A DNA stretch of 64,000 nt from assembly GCF_018333375.1 (NCBI RefSeq), contig NZ_BORW01000008.1, positions 1 to 64,000 of the forward strand. The letters are read 5' to 3'. A program made the translations under genes and the position numbers. Source of the DNA: Paenibacillus cookii (lineage in GTDB: Bacteria; Bacillota; Bacilli; Paenibacillales; Paenibacillaceae). Under the pieces are notes generated by a model. That model was given only the letters and a program-made list of their open reading frames with translations, was not told the origin of the DNA and made no database searches. This document shows, one piece after another, positions 1-7,218 of the stretch (positions within the stretch are counted from its first letter, which is position 1; each line of letters opens with the position of its first letter).

Positions 1-158
1 TAAGTGAAAGAGACAAATTACACTGAGCCTGAACAATTTATTGTCAGGCTAGCGTCTTTAGGCGCAGTTTGGCAACAGGGGGTTATACCCCAAGTGCAAA
101 CCACCCGTTGGACGGGTGGTTATGATTCTTTAGGTTTCTTAAGTTTTCCTTTATCAAC
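1..158 (+). mobile_element. Possible IS200/IS605-type right end with omega-RNA-like folds
   Basis: No credible protein is encoded here. The segment holds three hairpins in a row: GCCTGA...TCAGGC (about 27-49), GGGG-TTATA-CCCC (about 78-91), and a perfect 10-bp stem at 99-121 with a 3-base TGG loop (arms ACCACCCGT and ACGGGTGGT). A TCAAC lies about 33 bases after the last hairpin. A GC-rich subterminal hairpin after other folds is the layout of IS200/IS605 right ends, whose transcript forms the TnpB guide scaffold. The window begins with TAA, which could be the stop codon of a TnpB gene cut off by the window edge. This is inference; the last hairpin could simply be a terminator. Confidence 0.35.
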
Positions 159-168
159 GTTTATTTTT

Positions 169-202
169 CGTTTCGAAACGCTTAATTTCCCCTCCCTATA
201 AT
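169..202 (+). promoter_or_regulatory. Promoter of the van operon with a 12-bp palindrome
   Basis: TATAAT at 197-202 is a perfect -10 box about 70 bases before the ligase start. The perfect palindrome CGTTTCGAAACG occupies 169-180, where the -35 region should be, and no good -35 hexamer is visible. The layout suggests an operator or activator site, but the binding protein is unknown and no VanR-type regulator is encoded nearby. Confidence 0.45.
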
Positions 203-271
203 AAAAACATCTTAAGCGGGCGGAACGGCGCAAGGCCTGATGTCCGGAAGCGATGAACGGGGGAGAACCTG

Positions 272-1345
272 ATGAAATTAGCGCGGAAAACGACGGTCGC
301 GGTATTATTCGGCGGCTGTTCGACGGAATATGGCGTATCGCTGCAGTCTGCGGCTTCGGTGATCGATCATTTGGACAGGGATAAGTACGACTTGGTGCTT
401 GTGGGGATTACGCAAGAAGGCGTGTGGCTCCGGTACGGCGGCGGCACGGACGACATCCGGGAGGACCGCTGGCAGCAGCATTCCAGCTGCATTCCGGCAT
501 TTTTGCCGCCAAGCCGGGACATGGCCGGGCTGGTGGAGCTGGTCGGCACGGAATACCGCGTGACGCCGGTCGATGCCGTGTTTCCGGTGCTGCATGGCAA
601 AAACGGCGAAGACGGCACGGTGCAGGGCTTGCTGGAGCTGTCGGGCATTCCGTTTGTCGGCTGCGACACGTTGTCTTCGGCGGTATGCATGGACAAGTCC
701 ATCGCAAGCAAGCTGGTGAAGCTGGCCGGCGTGGATACGGCGGAGTCAATCGTCGTTCATGCCGGGGATGATCTATACGGCGCGGTCAAAAAGGCCGAGC
801 CTCTGGGGTTCCCGCTGTACGTGAAGCCGGCCCGTTCCGGTTCCTCCTTCGGCATCGCCAAAGCTTACGACAAGCTGGAGCTGATGGAAGGCATAAGGTC
901 CGCCTTGTTGCATGACGATAAGGTGGTCATCGAGCAAAACGTTCCCGGTTTCGAGGTCGGCTGCGCCGTGCTTGGGCATGCTGCCGATCCCTTGATTGCC
1001 GAAATCGACGAAATCGAGCTGAACGGCGAATTTTTCGACTATGAGGAGAAATATTCCCTTGCGACGTCCACGATCCATCTGCCTGCCCGAGTTTCGGAGG
1101 ATGCGGCGGCCAGCATCAAAGAGGCGGCCAAGCTTATTTACCGCACGTTGGGCTGCACGGGCCTGGCCCGGGTGGACATGTTTGTCTGCCCGGACGGCCG
1201 CATCGTGTTTAACGAAGTCAACACCATGCCGGGCTTTACGGCGGCCAGCCGGTACCCGAACATGATGCGCGCAAGCCATATCGGCTACCCGGAGCTGATG
1301 GACCGTCTGATCCAGCTTGCGTTATCCAAGGAGGCAAGAGCATGA
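272..1345 (+). CDS. vanG: VanG-type D-alanine--D-serine ligase
   Basis: A 357-residue ATP-grasp ligase that would join D-Ala to D-Ser (or another D-residue) in the cytoplasm to make an altered peptidoglycan terminus. Visible hallmarks are the N-terminal FGGCSTEY segment, VFPVLHGKNGEDGT, VGCDTLSSAVCMDK, KPARSGSSFGI, the FFDYEEKYS omega-loop segment and the C-terminal VFNEVNTMPGFT metal and phosphate site. These resemble VanG more than housekeeping Ddl. The start follows GGGGGAG at 259-265. The stop overlaps the next gene by ATGA, and the following D,D-peptidase and serine/alanine racemase are exactly the VanG pathway partners. Exact acceptor specificity (Ser, Lac or Ala) cannot be proved by reading. 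Confidence 0.87.
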   Translation: MKLARKTTVAVLFGGCSTEYGVSLQSAASVIDHLDRDKYDLVLVGITQEGVWLRYGGGTDDIREDRWQQHSSCIPAFLPPSRDMAGLVELVGTEYRVTPVDAVFPVLHGKNGEDGTVQGLLELSGIPFVGCDTLSSAVCMDKSIASKLVKLAGVDTAESIVVHAGDDLYGAVKKAEPLGFPLYVKPARSGSSFGIAKAYDKLELMEGIRSALLHDDKVVIEQNVPGFEVGCAVLGHAADPLIAEIDEIELNGEFFDYEEKYSLATSTIHLPARVSEDAAASIKEAAKLIYRTLGCTGLARVDMFVCPDGRIVFNEVNTMPGFTAASRYPNMMRASHIGYPELMDRLIQLALSKEARA

Positions 1346-2205
1346 TGGTTAAGCGAGCGATACGTCTGCAACCGAAAATGGTCCATCGCGGACCTCTAGT
1401 GCTGGTGAACAGGGAACATCCGCTGCAGCATGCGATCCACTCCAGTTATTTGGCTTCCGTTGAGGGGGTCGCCCGGGCCAGCACGGAAGAAGCCTGCATG
1501 CGCCTCGAGCGGACATGCCTGCGGCAGCTGAAGGCATTGCTTGCGGCCTGCGGCGGCGCAGAGGCCATCGGTATCGTCAGCGGTTACCGGACGCGGATGG
1601 AGCAGCAGCGCATTTACGACCGGTCTTACGCAGCCAACGGGCCGATTTTTACGGCCAGCTATGTCGCGCGGCCGGGCGAAAGCGAGCACCAGACCGGACT
1701 CGCCGTCGACGTCGGGGAAATGGACGCGGGCGTGGATTACATCTGCCCGTCGTTTCCGGAGGACGGCGTATTCGCGGAATTCCGCCGCAGAGCCGCGGAG
1801 TTTGGTTTTATCCAGCGATACCGGGAAGGGAAAGAGCATCTCACCCATATCGCCTGCGAGCCGTGGCATTTTCGTTACATCGGCGTGCCTCATGCGATCA
1901 TCATGGACCAATACGGGATGTGCCTTGAGGAGTATACCGAATATATGCGGCAGTTTAGGCCTGACGGACCGCATCTCTTCAAAAAGTACAAGGATCATTT
2001 GATCGAGATGTTCACCGTGGAGGTCGGAGAGGAAGGAGCCGAGATTGCCGTCCGCACGGAGCCGGGTGCGAAAGTGGAGATCTCAGGCAACAACGTCAAT
2101 GGATGCGTCGTCACGATTTATCATGAATGCAAGGGGCCAGGAGGCGCGTCCGGTCCGGAACATGGAACAGGCCTGGGGTTCGGGAAGGAGCAAGCCGTCC
2201 GATGA
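1342..2205 (+). CDS. vanXY: VanXY-type D,D-dipeptidase/D,D-carboxypeptidase (M15)
   Basis: A zinc peptidase of 287 residues that would hydrolyse D-Ala-D-Ala and trim terminal D-Ala from precursors, so that the altered terminus made by the upstream ligase predominates. The M15B zinc motif SEHQTGLAVDV (H116, D123) and the EPWH catalytic/zinc segment (E173, H176) are intact, and SGYR lies at 80-83. No signal peptide is visible, which fits cytoplasmic VanXY rather than membrane-bound VanY. About 70 residues beyond the core form a C-terminal extension. AAGGAGG at 1328-1334 supports ATG 1342; a second ATG lies at 1345. It overlaps its neighbours by ATGA on both sides, indicating translational coupling. 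Confidence 0.87.
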   Translation: MMVKRAIRLQPKMVHRGPLVLVNREHPLQHAIHSSYLASVEGVARASTEEACMRLERTCLRQLKALLAACGGAEAIGIVSGYRTRMEQQRIYDRSYAANGPIFTASYVARPGESEHQTGLAVDVGEMDAGVDYICPSFPEDGVFAEFRRRAAEFGFIQRYREGKEHLTHIACEPWHFRYIGVPHAIIMDQYGMCLEEYTEYMRQFRPDGPHLFKKYKDHLIEMFTVEVGEEGAEIAVRTEPGAKVEISGNNVNGCVVTIYHECKGPGGASGPEHGTGLGFGKEQAVR

Positions 2206-3398
2206 AGACCTGGGCTCTTATGGACCGGCTGCTGATGCTGCTTATTCCGATGGCGGGAAAAAAAGAAGCCCCAAGCCGCGGCCACCGCGCTTGGGCGGAG
2301 ATCAACCTGACCCATCTGAGGCATAACGCGGCGGAGCTGAAGCGGGTGCTGCCGCCGCAATCCCGGATCATGGCCGTCGTCAAGGCGAATGCTTACGGGC
2401 ATGGAAGCCTTGAAGCCGCGCGGGAGCTGAGCCGGGAAGGCATTGCCCACTTTGCCGTCGCCGAGATCGGGGAAGGGATCGCCCTGCGCAAACATGGCGT
2501 ACGCGGCGACATTCTCGTTTTGGGTTACACGTCTCCGGAGCGAGCCCCCGAGCTTGCCCGTTACCGCCTGACCCAAACGATGGTCAGCAGGGAATACGGC
2601 GAGGCGCTGAATGCGTATGGAGTGAAGCTGAACGTGCACGTCAAAATCGATACCGGCATGAACCGTTTGGGCGTGCCGTGTCATGACCCGCATTCGATCA
2701 TGGCATGTTACCGGTTTTCGCACCTGAACGTAACGGGGACGTTCAGCCATTTGTCCATGTCGGACAGCTTGGGGCAAGCCGAGACCCGTTTTACGCAGCA
2801 GCAGCTGGACCGTTTTGAACTGGCGATCGGGCAGCTGAGGGAGGCGGGAATCGATCCCGGACTTGTGCATATCCAGAGCAGCTACGGCATCCTGAATTAC
2901 CCGGAGGTGAGCTGCGATCTGGTCCGTCCCGGCATCGCGCTGTACGGACTGCTGAGCCGCGAGGAAGACGAGGTGCGGACGAAGGCCGATTTGCGGCCCG
3001 TCCTTTCCTTAAGGTCGGTTGTGACTCAAGTGAAAGAGGTAAAAGCCGGCGATCCGGTGGGATACGGACGGAACTTTATTCCTTCCTGCGACCTTCGGAT
3101 CGCGACCGTGTCCATCGGTTATGCCGACGGGATTCCGAGGTCGCTTTCCGAACATGGCGGGTACGTGCTCATTCGCGGGCAGCGGGCACGCATCGTCGGC
3201 AGCATCTGCATGGATCAGCTGACCGTCAACGTGACCTCCATCGCCGGCGTCCGGCAGGGCGATCCGGTCACGCTCATCGGACAAGACGGGGCGGAGACGA
3301 TCACGGCCGGACAAATCGCCGCGCGGTGCGGCACCGTGGCGAACGAGATTCTAAGCCGCTTGGGCAGCCGGTTGGAGCGGGTCTATCGATACGATTAA
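2202..3398 (+). CDS. vanT: VanT-like serine/alanine racemase lacking the membrane domain
   Basis: A PLP-dependent fold-type III racemase of 398 residues. VVKANAYGHG carries the PLP lysine (K61) and SIGYADG the second catalytic tyrosine; ICMDQ is also present. Near the C-terminus the sequence reads TVANEILSRLG. In ordinary alanine racemases this place reads roughly TINYE, so the tyrosine (Tyr354 in Geobacillus numbering) is Asn here, as described for VanT serine racemases. Classical VanT has a large N-terminal membrane module; only a short hydrophobic stretch (about residues 5-18) precedes the racemase domain. ATG 2202 overlaps the vanXY stop by ATGA after GGAAGGAG. Likely role: supplying D-Ser to the ligase. 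A plain alanine racemase cannot be excluded. Confidence 0.8.
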   Translation: MKTWALMDRLLMLLIPMAGKKEAPSRGHRAWAEINLTHLRHNAAELKRVLPPQSRIMAVVKANAYGHGSLEAARELSREGIAHFAVAEIGEGIALRKHGVRGDILVLGYTSPERAPELARYRLTQTMVSREYGEALNAYGVKLNVHVKIDTGMNRLGVPCHDPHSIMACYRFSHLNVTGTFSHLSMSDSLGQAETRFTQQQLDRFELAIGQLREAGIDPGLVHIQSSYGILNYPEVSCDLVRPGIALYGLLSREEDEVRTKADLRPVLSLRSVVTQVKEVKAGDPVGYGRNFIPSCDLRIATVSIGYADGIPRSLSEHGGYVLIRGQRARIVGSICMDQLTVNVTSIAGVRQGDPVTLIGQDGAETITAGQIAARCGTVANEILSRLGSRLERVYRYD

Positions 3399-3412
3399 GA
3401 TGGACTGATAAG

Positions 3413-3570
3413 TTTCTTTTTAGGGTTCGATATGAGAACAAAAACGGATCTTTCCTTGTCGCATCCGGCAGGGGAAAGGTCCGTTTTGTTGTATGTGTGC
3501 ATATTTCGCCTATTCACGAAGGGCTAGAAAATCCGCATCCTATACGTCGATGTTTTTGATCGCTCTTGCC
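3413..3570. repeat. 158-bp perfect direct repeat, copy A
   Basis: This stretch is identical, base for base, to 4944-5101 (offset 1531). On the minus strand it contains the last nine sense codons and stop of an acetyltransferase gene, then a strong terminator hairpin. Identity ends abruptly at both edges (G3412 versus T4943; G3571 versus A5102). Confidence 0.95.
3437..3490. terminator. Bidirectional terminator downstream of vanT
   Basis: Arms 3438-3455 (core CGGATCTTTCC) and 3473-3490 (core GGAAAGGTCCG) form a long stem with one G-T mismatch and one bulged A, flanked by A-rich and T-rich ends. It can end vanT on the plus strand and the truncated acetyltransferase on the minus strand. An identical copy is at 4968-5021. 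Confidence 0.8.
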
Positions 3571-3791
3571 GGATTGCCGCCGACGATCGTGTTGTCCGGA
3601 ACGTCTTTCGTGACCACGGCTTCGGAGGCCACCACGACGTTATTGCCGATCGTGACGCCCGGATTAATGACGGCTCGTCCACCGATCCATACGTTGTTGC
3701 CGATCGTGACCGGTTTGCCGTACTCGGGCCCTTTTTCCTTTTCTTGTCGTATAATATTTGATGTTTTTTTCCGTGTGTTATGTGAACTCAT
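3540..3791 (-). pseudogene. 3' fragment of a maltose/galactoside O-acetyltransferase
   Basis: The last 60 or so codons encode left-handed beta-helix hexapeptide repeats ending in [17 protein letters not shown], typical of the C-terminus of Maa/LacA-type O-acetyltransferases. The first 20 residues of the reading frame (up to about 3732) are unrelated, lysine-rich, and come from the AT-rich insert, so the catalytic N-terminal two thirds is missing. The frame opens with an ATGA overlap to the end of the upstream secreted gene, which may be chance. The final codons and stop lie inside the 158-bp repeat. It is probably a non-functional remnant created when the insert arrived. Confidence 0.7.
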
Positions 3792-4870
3792 TTCACAGAA
3801 GCAGGATATGAAGAAATAATAGTTTTACCGTCTTTGTATTCTAAAAAGTAGGCAACTTTTAAATTTGAATTATAGCTAATAAATTTACTTCCCATCGCCC
3901 ACTTCTGATTTTTCAGTATTGACTCTCCAGTTGATGAATACAATGACCATGTTTGTTTGGCCAGATCACCTACAAAAAGTTGACTATTGTTAAAAACAGT
4001 TACCCAACCCGATTCTTTATCTTTATCCTCATTAAAGAATGATTGCAATGATTTAATCTTATTATTTGTACTAACATTGATGATCCTATAGAATACTTGA
4101 GAATCTGTTGGTTTTGGTCGATTAGCACTAGCCAAGACTGATTGATATGTGTAAGAATTGAAAATTGAAAGTTTGTTACCCAAAAATTTGAATTGGAAAT
4201 CTGTGTTGAAATCTTTGAAAAAAGATTCCTTCTTTGTATATAGATTTATAGTCTTAAGAAAATAATCATCGATACCGATACCTTGTCCAACATATTTAAT
4301 AGCTAAATTTGGGTATTTTTCAAAATCCCAATCCATGACACTCACACTTTCATATCCCTTATCTACAACTTGGGCATTATAGGTGACAGTTGGCTTTTTC
4401 CAAGGGTATTCATACAAATTAAAAACATTTTTGGTCTGCACCATAATTCTCTCATTCACTTTTCCTGTTGGAGCAACCCATTTTAATTTATCACCCGTAT
4501 CTTTCATGGGGATTTCAGTTTTTGAAAGTAAATTCCCCTTAAAGGAGAACACACTTTTTGTGATCTTTGTAGGACTAATTTTTTTTAAAAGAATAAATTT
4601 TTCCGGGTTTTTAATAACTCCTAAATCCAAAATGGGATTTGAGTCACTTGATAAATTGATCGAATTATTTGTTTTAACGTCTACTAGATCGACTTTATTA
4701 GAAACGCGGTCCAACAAAACTACTGTACTCTCGTTGAGTACAAAAATATCAGTCGTATCAATTTGTGGCAACATGACATTTGAGTTAGCGAAAGATTGAT
4801 TCGAAAATAAAACAATTCCCAATATCATAGAAATTAAAATAGCCATTTTTTTTGTGAACATCATGAACAT
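3788..4870 (-). CDS. Secreted protein of unknown function, AT-rich
   Basis: A 360-residue protein with a clear N-terminal signal (lysines, then a hydrophobic run to about residue 28, AXA-like site near FANSN). The mature part is rich in Val, Asp, Asn and aromatic residues with many short beta-like segments, suggesting a propeller-type or sheet-rich extracellular domain; I do not recognise the family. GGAGG stands 8 bases before the ATG. A promoter-like TTGTCA...TATAAA pair (18-bp spacer) lies about 40-70 bases upstream. Its base composition is strikingly AT-rich against neighbours on both sides, and it sits between two identical 158-bp repeats, so recent acquisition is likely. Confidence 0.7.
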   Translation of the reverse strand: MFMMFTKKMAILISMILGIVLFSNQSFANSNVMLPQIDTTDIFVLNESTVVLLDRVSNKVDLVDVKTNNSINLSSDSNPILDLGVIKNPEKFILLKKISPTKITKSVFSFKGNLLSKTEIPMKDTGDKLKWVAPTGKVNERIMVQTKNVFNLYEYPWKKPTVTYNAQVVDKGYESVSVMDWDFEKYPNLAIKYVGQGIGIDDYFLKTINLYTKKESFFKDFNTDFQFKFLGNKLSIFNSYTYQSVLASANRPKPTDSQVFYRIINVSTNNKIKSLQSFFNEDKDKESGWVTVFNNSQLFVGDLAKQTWSLYSSTGESILKNQKWAMGSKFISYNSNLKVAYFLEYKDGKTIISSYPASVK

Positions 4871-4943
4871 TTAGTATCCTCCACTTCTTATAAGTTGTTT
4901 TATACTATAAACACAAAAACAATGACAATAGTTGCTGATTTAT

Positions 4944-5101
4944 TTTCTTTTTAGGGTTCGATATGAGAACAAAAACGGATCTTTCCTTGTCGCATCCGGC
5001 AGGGGAAAGGTCCGTTTTGTTGTATGTGTGCATATTTCGCCTATTCACGAAGGGCTAGAAAATCCGCATCCTATACGTCGATGTTTTTGATCGCTCTTGC
5101 C
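4944..5101. repeat. 158-bp perfect direct repeat, copy B
   Basis: Second copy of 3413-3570. On the minus strand it again carries the last codons (ARAIKNIDV, stop) and terminator of the acetyltransferase, but the sequence to its right (5102 onward) is not acetyltransferase coding. This tail is therefore an orphan. Confidence 0.95.
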
Positions 5102-5307
5102 ATGGAACCTTTTTGTCTACCTTTAATTCCATAAAGTTCGGCCTAAACGTTGCCCTATGAAAGGAGACGAAAGATCGGTTAGAGGTTTTGCTGAATGAAA
5201 GATCGAAGTAATTAGCAATCGCTTGAATACAAGGGGTCATATAAATCGGTTTTTTGGAATGAAATGATTAGTGGTTTAATCGACCTAAAGAAAGGAGAGG
5301 GCTTAAG

Positions 5308-6129
5308 ATTTTTAAGATCGGTACATTTTCTAAACTAAGCCGGGTATCTGTCAAAACATTGCGTTATTACGATCAGCGGGGATTGTTGCAGCCGGACACG
5401 ATCGATCCGTCTTCCGGTTATCGATATTATTCAGCGGAACAACTGTTAGTCGTGCAACGAATCATCGATTTAAAGAACCGGGGGTTTACGCTGGAAGAGA
5501 TCAAGTCCCTATTGGCTGAAGATGTCTCTCCGGCGGAAGTGAAAAAATCTTTGACGGCCAAGCAGCTGGAACTGCAGCAATTCATCGAGGAGGCACAAAG
5601 CCGATTGGAGGAGATCAGCTCGGGGCTGGAGCGTATTCGGGATTTAGACGACCCTTCACCGGCCGTCCCGATCGTCATTCGAAACGTAAAATCCCAGCTT
5701 GTCGCATCCATTCGCGATACGATCCCGCGCTCGCACTTATGTCTCCTTTTGGATGAAATTAAACAATATGTGCGTGAGCATCAGGAGGATGACAACCGCT
5801 CTTTAAACGTTCAATGGCATAACAACGACGACGAAGAGGATTTGATCGATGTAGAAGTCGCTTTACCCGTTGCAAAGCCTATTCCGGGCAGTGACAGGGT
5901 GAACGTTCACTTTTGGCCGGAATTAAAACAAGCTGCCTCGCTGGTTCATTGGTGCGACCCGTATCATTCCTCCTGTTCGGCATTGGCTGAGCTTGCGACA
6001 TGGATATCGTCCAACGGATATCGGCCAAGCGATGCCAAACCGATCCGGGAAATTTATTTGACGGCAGATCAAGATCTGTATGGGAAACTCCGGAGGGCTG
6101 AATTGCTCATTCCGATTGAAAAAATATAA
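5308..6129 (+). CDS. MerR-family regulator with effector-binding domain (ATT start)
   Basis: The N-terminal winged helix-turn-helix reads IFKIGTFSKLSRVSVKTLRY and continues YDQRGLL, the standard MerR opening, followed by a long dimerisation helix and a GyrI/BmrR-like effector-binding half (about residues 110-270). The whole opening motif lies in frame from 5308, but between the in-frame stop at 5269 and TTG 5359 there is no ATG, GTG or TTG. TTG 5359 would delete the first recognition helix. AAAGGAGAGG at 5291-5300 is well placed for ATT 5308, where family members have ATG. So the gene either uses a rare ATT start or carries a start-codon mutation. It probably activates the adjacent SDR gene through the promoter at 6191-6222. 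Confidence 0.8.
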   Translation: MFKIGTFSKLSRVSVKTLRYYDQRGLLQPDTIDPSSGYRYYSAEQLLVVQRIIDLKNRGFTLEEIKSLLAEDVSPAEVKKSLTAKQLELQQFIEEAQSRLEEISSGLERIRDLDDPSPAVPIVIRNVKSQLVASIRDTIPRSHLCLLLDEIKQYVREHQEDDNRSLNVQWHNNDDEEDLIDVEVALPVAKPIPGSDRVNVHFWPELKQAASLVHWCDPYHSSCSALAELATWISSNGYRPSDAKPIREIYLTADQDLYGKLRRAELLIPIEKI

Positions 6130-6136
6130 AAAGCCG

Positions 6137-6183
6137 AATCTTTCATTGTTCCGTGCAAAAGGAATGATGAAAGATTTTTTTTT
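6137..6183 (+). terminator. Terminator after the MerR gene
   Basis: AATCTTTCATTGTTCC (6137-6152) pairs with GGAATGATGAAAGATT (6161-6176), followed by seven more T residues. Confidence 0.85.
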
Positions 6184-6190
6184 GGACGTG

Positions 6191-6222
6191 TTGACTCTCC
6201 CCTATGGTGGAGGGTGTAGAGT
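6191..6222 (+). promoter_or_regulatory. MerR-type promoter with 20-bp spacer
   Basis: TTGACT (6191-6196) and TAGAGT (6217-6222) are separated by 20 bp, longer than the normal 17, as in promoters untwisted by MerR-family activators. Within the spacer CTCC (6197-6200) and GGAG (6209-6212) are symmetric, and ACTCT/AGAGT form an outer dyad (6194-6198 and 6218-6222). It lies directly upstream of the SDR gene. Confidence 0.75.
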
Positions 6223-6253
6223 GTCATTAATCAAACAATAAGGAGTGGTACAA

Positions 6254-7018
6254 ATGAAACGTTTGGAAGGAAAAGCGGCATTAGTAACCGGGGGAAGCCG
6301 GGGCATTGGCCGGGGCATCGCGCTGCGGCTGGCAGAAGAAGGGGCTCTGGTTGCGGTCCATTACGGCAATCGTTTTGCTGCAGCGGAGGAAGTGGTCAGT
6401 ACCATCGAAGCAAACGGGGGGCAAGCATTTGCTGTGGGCGCAAACCTGAACTCCGTTGCGGGTATTGAAGCATTGCTTCAATCGCTAGATGGGCAGCTTG
6501 TAGAGCGAACAGGCAGTCATCATTTTGATATTTTGGTCAACAATGCCGGCATCGGTACTTCAAAAAATCTTGAAGAAACAACGGAAGAATCTTTTGACGA
6601 AGTATTTGCCGTTAACGTCAAAGCCCCGTTTTTTCTCGTACAGAAATCGTTGTCTCGTCTGCGTGATCAAGGACGGATCATTAACATATCCTCTGGAGTG
6701 ACTAAAATTGCTATGCCGGAATTGATGGCTTATAACCTGACGAAAGGAGCAATCAATACGTTCACCTTTCAACTGGCAAAGCAGCTTGGACCACGAGGCA
6801 TCACAGTCAATGCGGTTCTTCCCGGTATCGTCGATACGGATGTGAACGCATCCTGGCTGTATACTCCGGAAGGGCAACGGTATGCAACGGAAATATCTGC
6901 ACTGGGGCGCATTGGGGAGCCATCGGACATTGCCGACATCGTTGCGTTCCTTGCATCCGTCGACGGGCGATGGGTTACGGGGCAGATGATCGATGCTACG
7001 GGCGGATCCCATTTATGA
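6254..7018 (+). CDS. Short-chain dehydrogenase/reductase (SDR)
   Basis: A 254-residue classical SDR that would oxidise or reduce a hydroxyl/carbonyl substrate with NAD(P). The Rossmann motif VTGGSRGIGRG is at the N-terminus, NNAG in the middle, INISSG supplies the catalytic serine, and YNLTK the Tyr/Lys pair; PGIVDT follows. It resembles FabG-like enzymes, but the substrate is unknown. AGGAG at 6241-6245 supports ATG 6254 (an in-frame GTG at 6245 overlaps the ribosome site). The MerR-type promoter upstream and the effector-binding regulator next door suggest induction by a small, possibly toxic, organic compound. Confidence 0.85.
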   Translation: MKRLEGKAALVTGGSRGIGRGIALRLAEEGALVAVHYGNRFAAAEEVVSTIEANGGQAFAVGANLNSVAGIEALLQSLDGQLVERTGSHHFDILVNNAGIGTSKNLEETTEESFDEVFAVNVKAPFFLVQKSLSRLRDQGRIINISSGVTKIAMPELMAYNLTKGAINTFTFQLAKQLGPRGITVNAVLPGIVDTDVNASWLYTPEGQRYATEISALGRIGEPSDIADIVAFLASVDGRWVTGQMIDATGGSHL

Positions 7019-7061
7019 TCCAGCGTTTTTTCCGGAGCCCATAATCCCTATAAGTAAAACA

Positions 7062-7111
7062 AAAATCCGATTCCTTCGTTGACTTAACGCGGAATCGGAT
7101 TTTGCTTTTTC
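7062..7111. terminator. Bidirectional terminator between SDR and DeoR genes
   Basis: AAAATCCGATTCC (7062-7074) pairs with GGAATCGGATTTT (7091-7103), with A and T runs outside, serving the converging SDR and DeoR genes. Nothing else is visible in 7019-7218. Confidence 0.85.
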
Positions 7112-7218
7112 GTTGGACGCTTCTTTGGAAGGCAGCTTTGCATCGCTTGATGTCGGCATGAACGGGCAGTGAAGGCCCCGCTATATGAGTTCCATACCTC
7201 GAACAGCAGGCTTTATGT

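Noticed and set aside
4..201. 65-codon plus-strand ORF at the window start
   Set aside because: It runs through several hairpins and ends in low-complexity Phe/Ser sequence; no ribosome site. Read as structured non-coding DNA.
3413..5101. Insertion-sequence or target-site duplication
   Set aside because: The repeat is 158 bp, lacks terminal inverted repeats, and no transposase is present between the copies.
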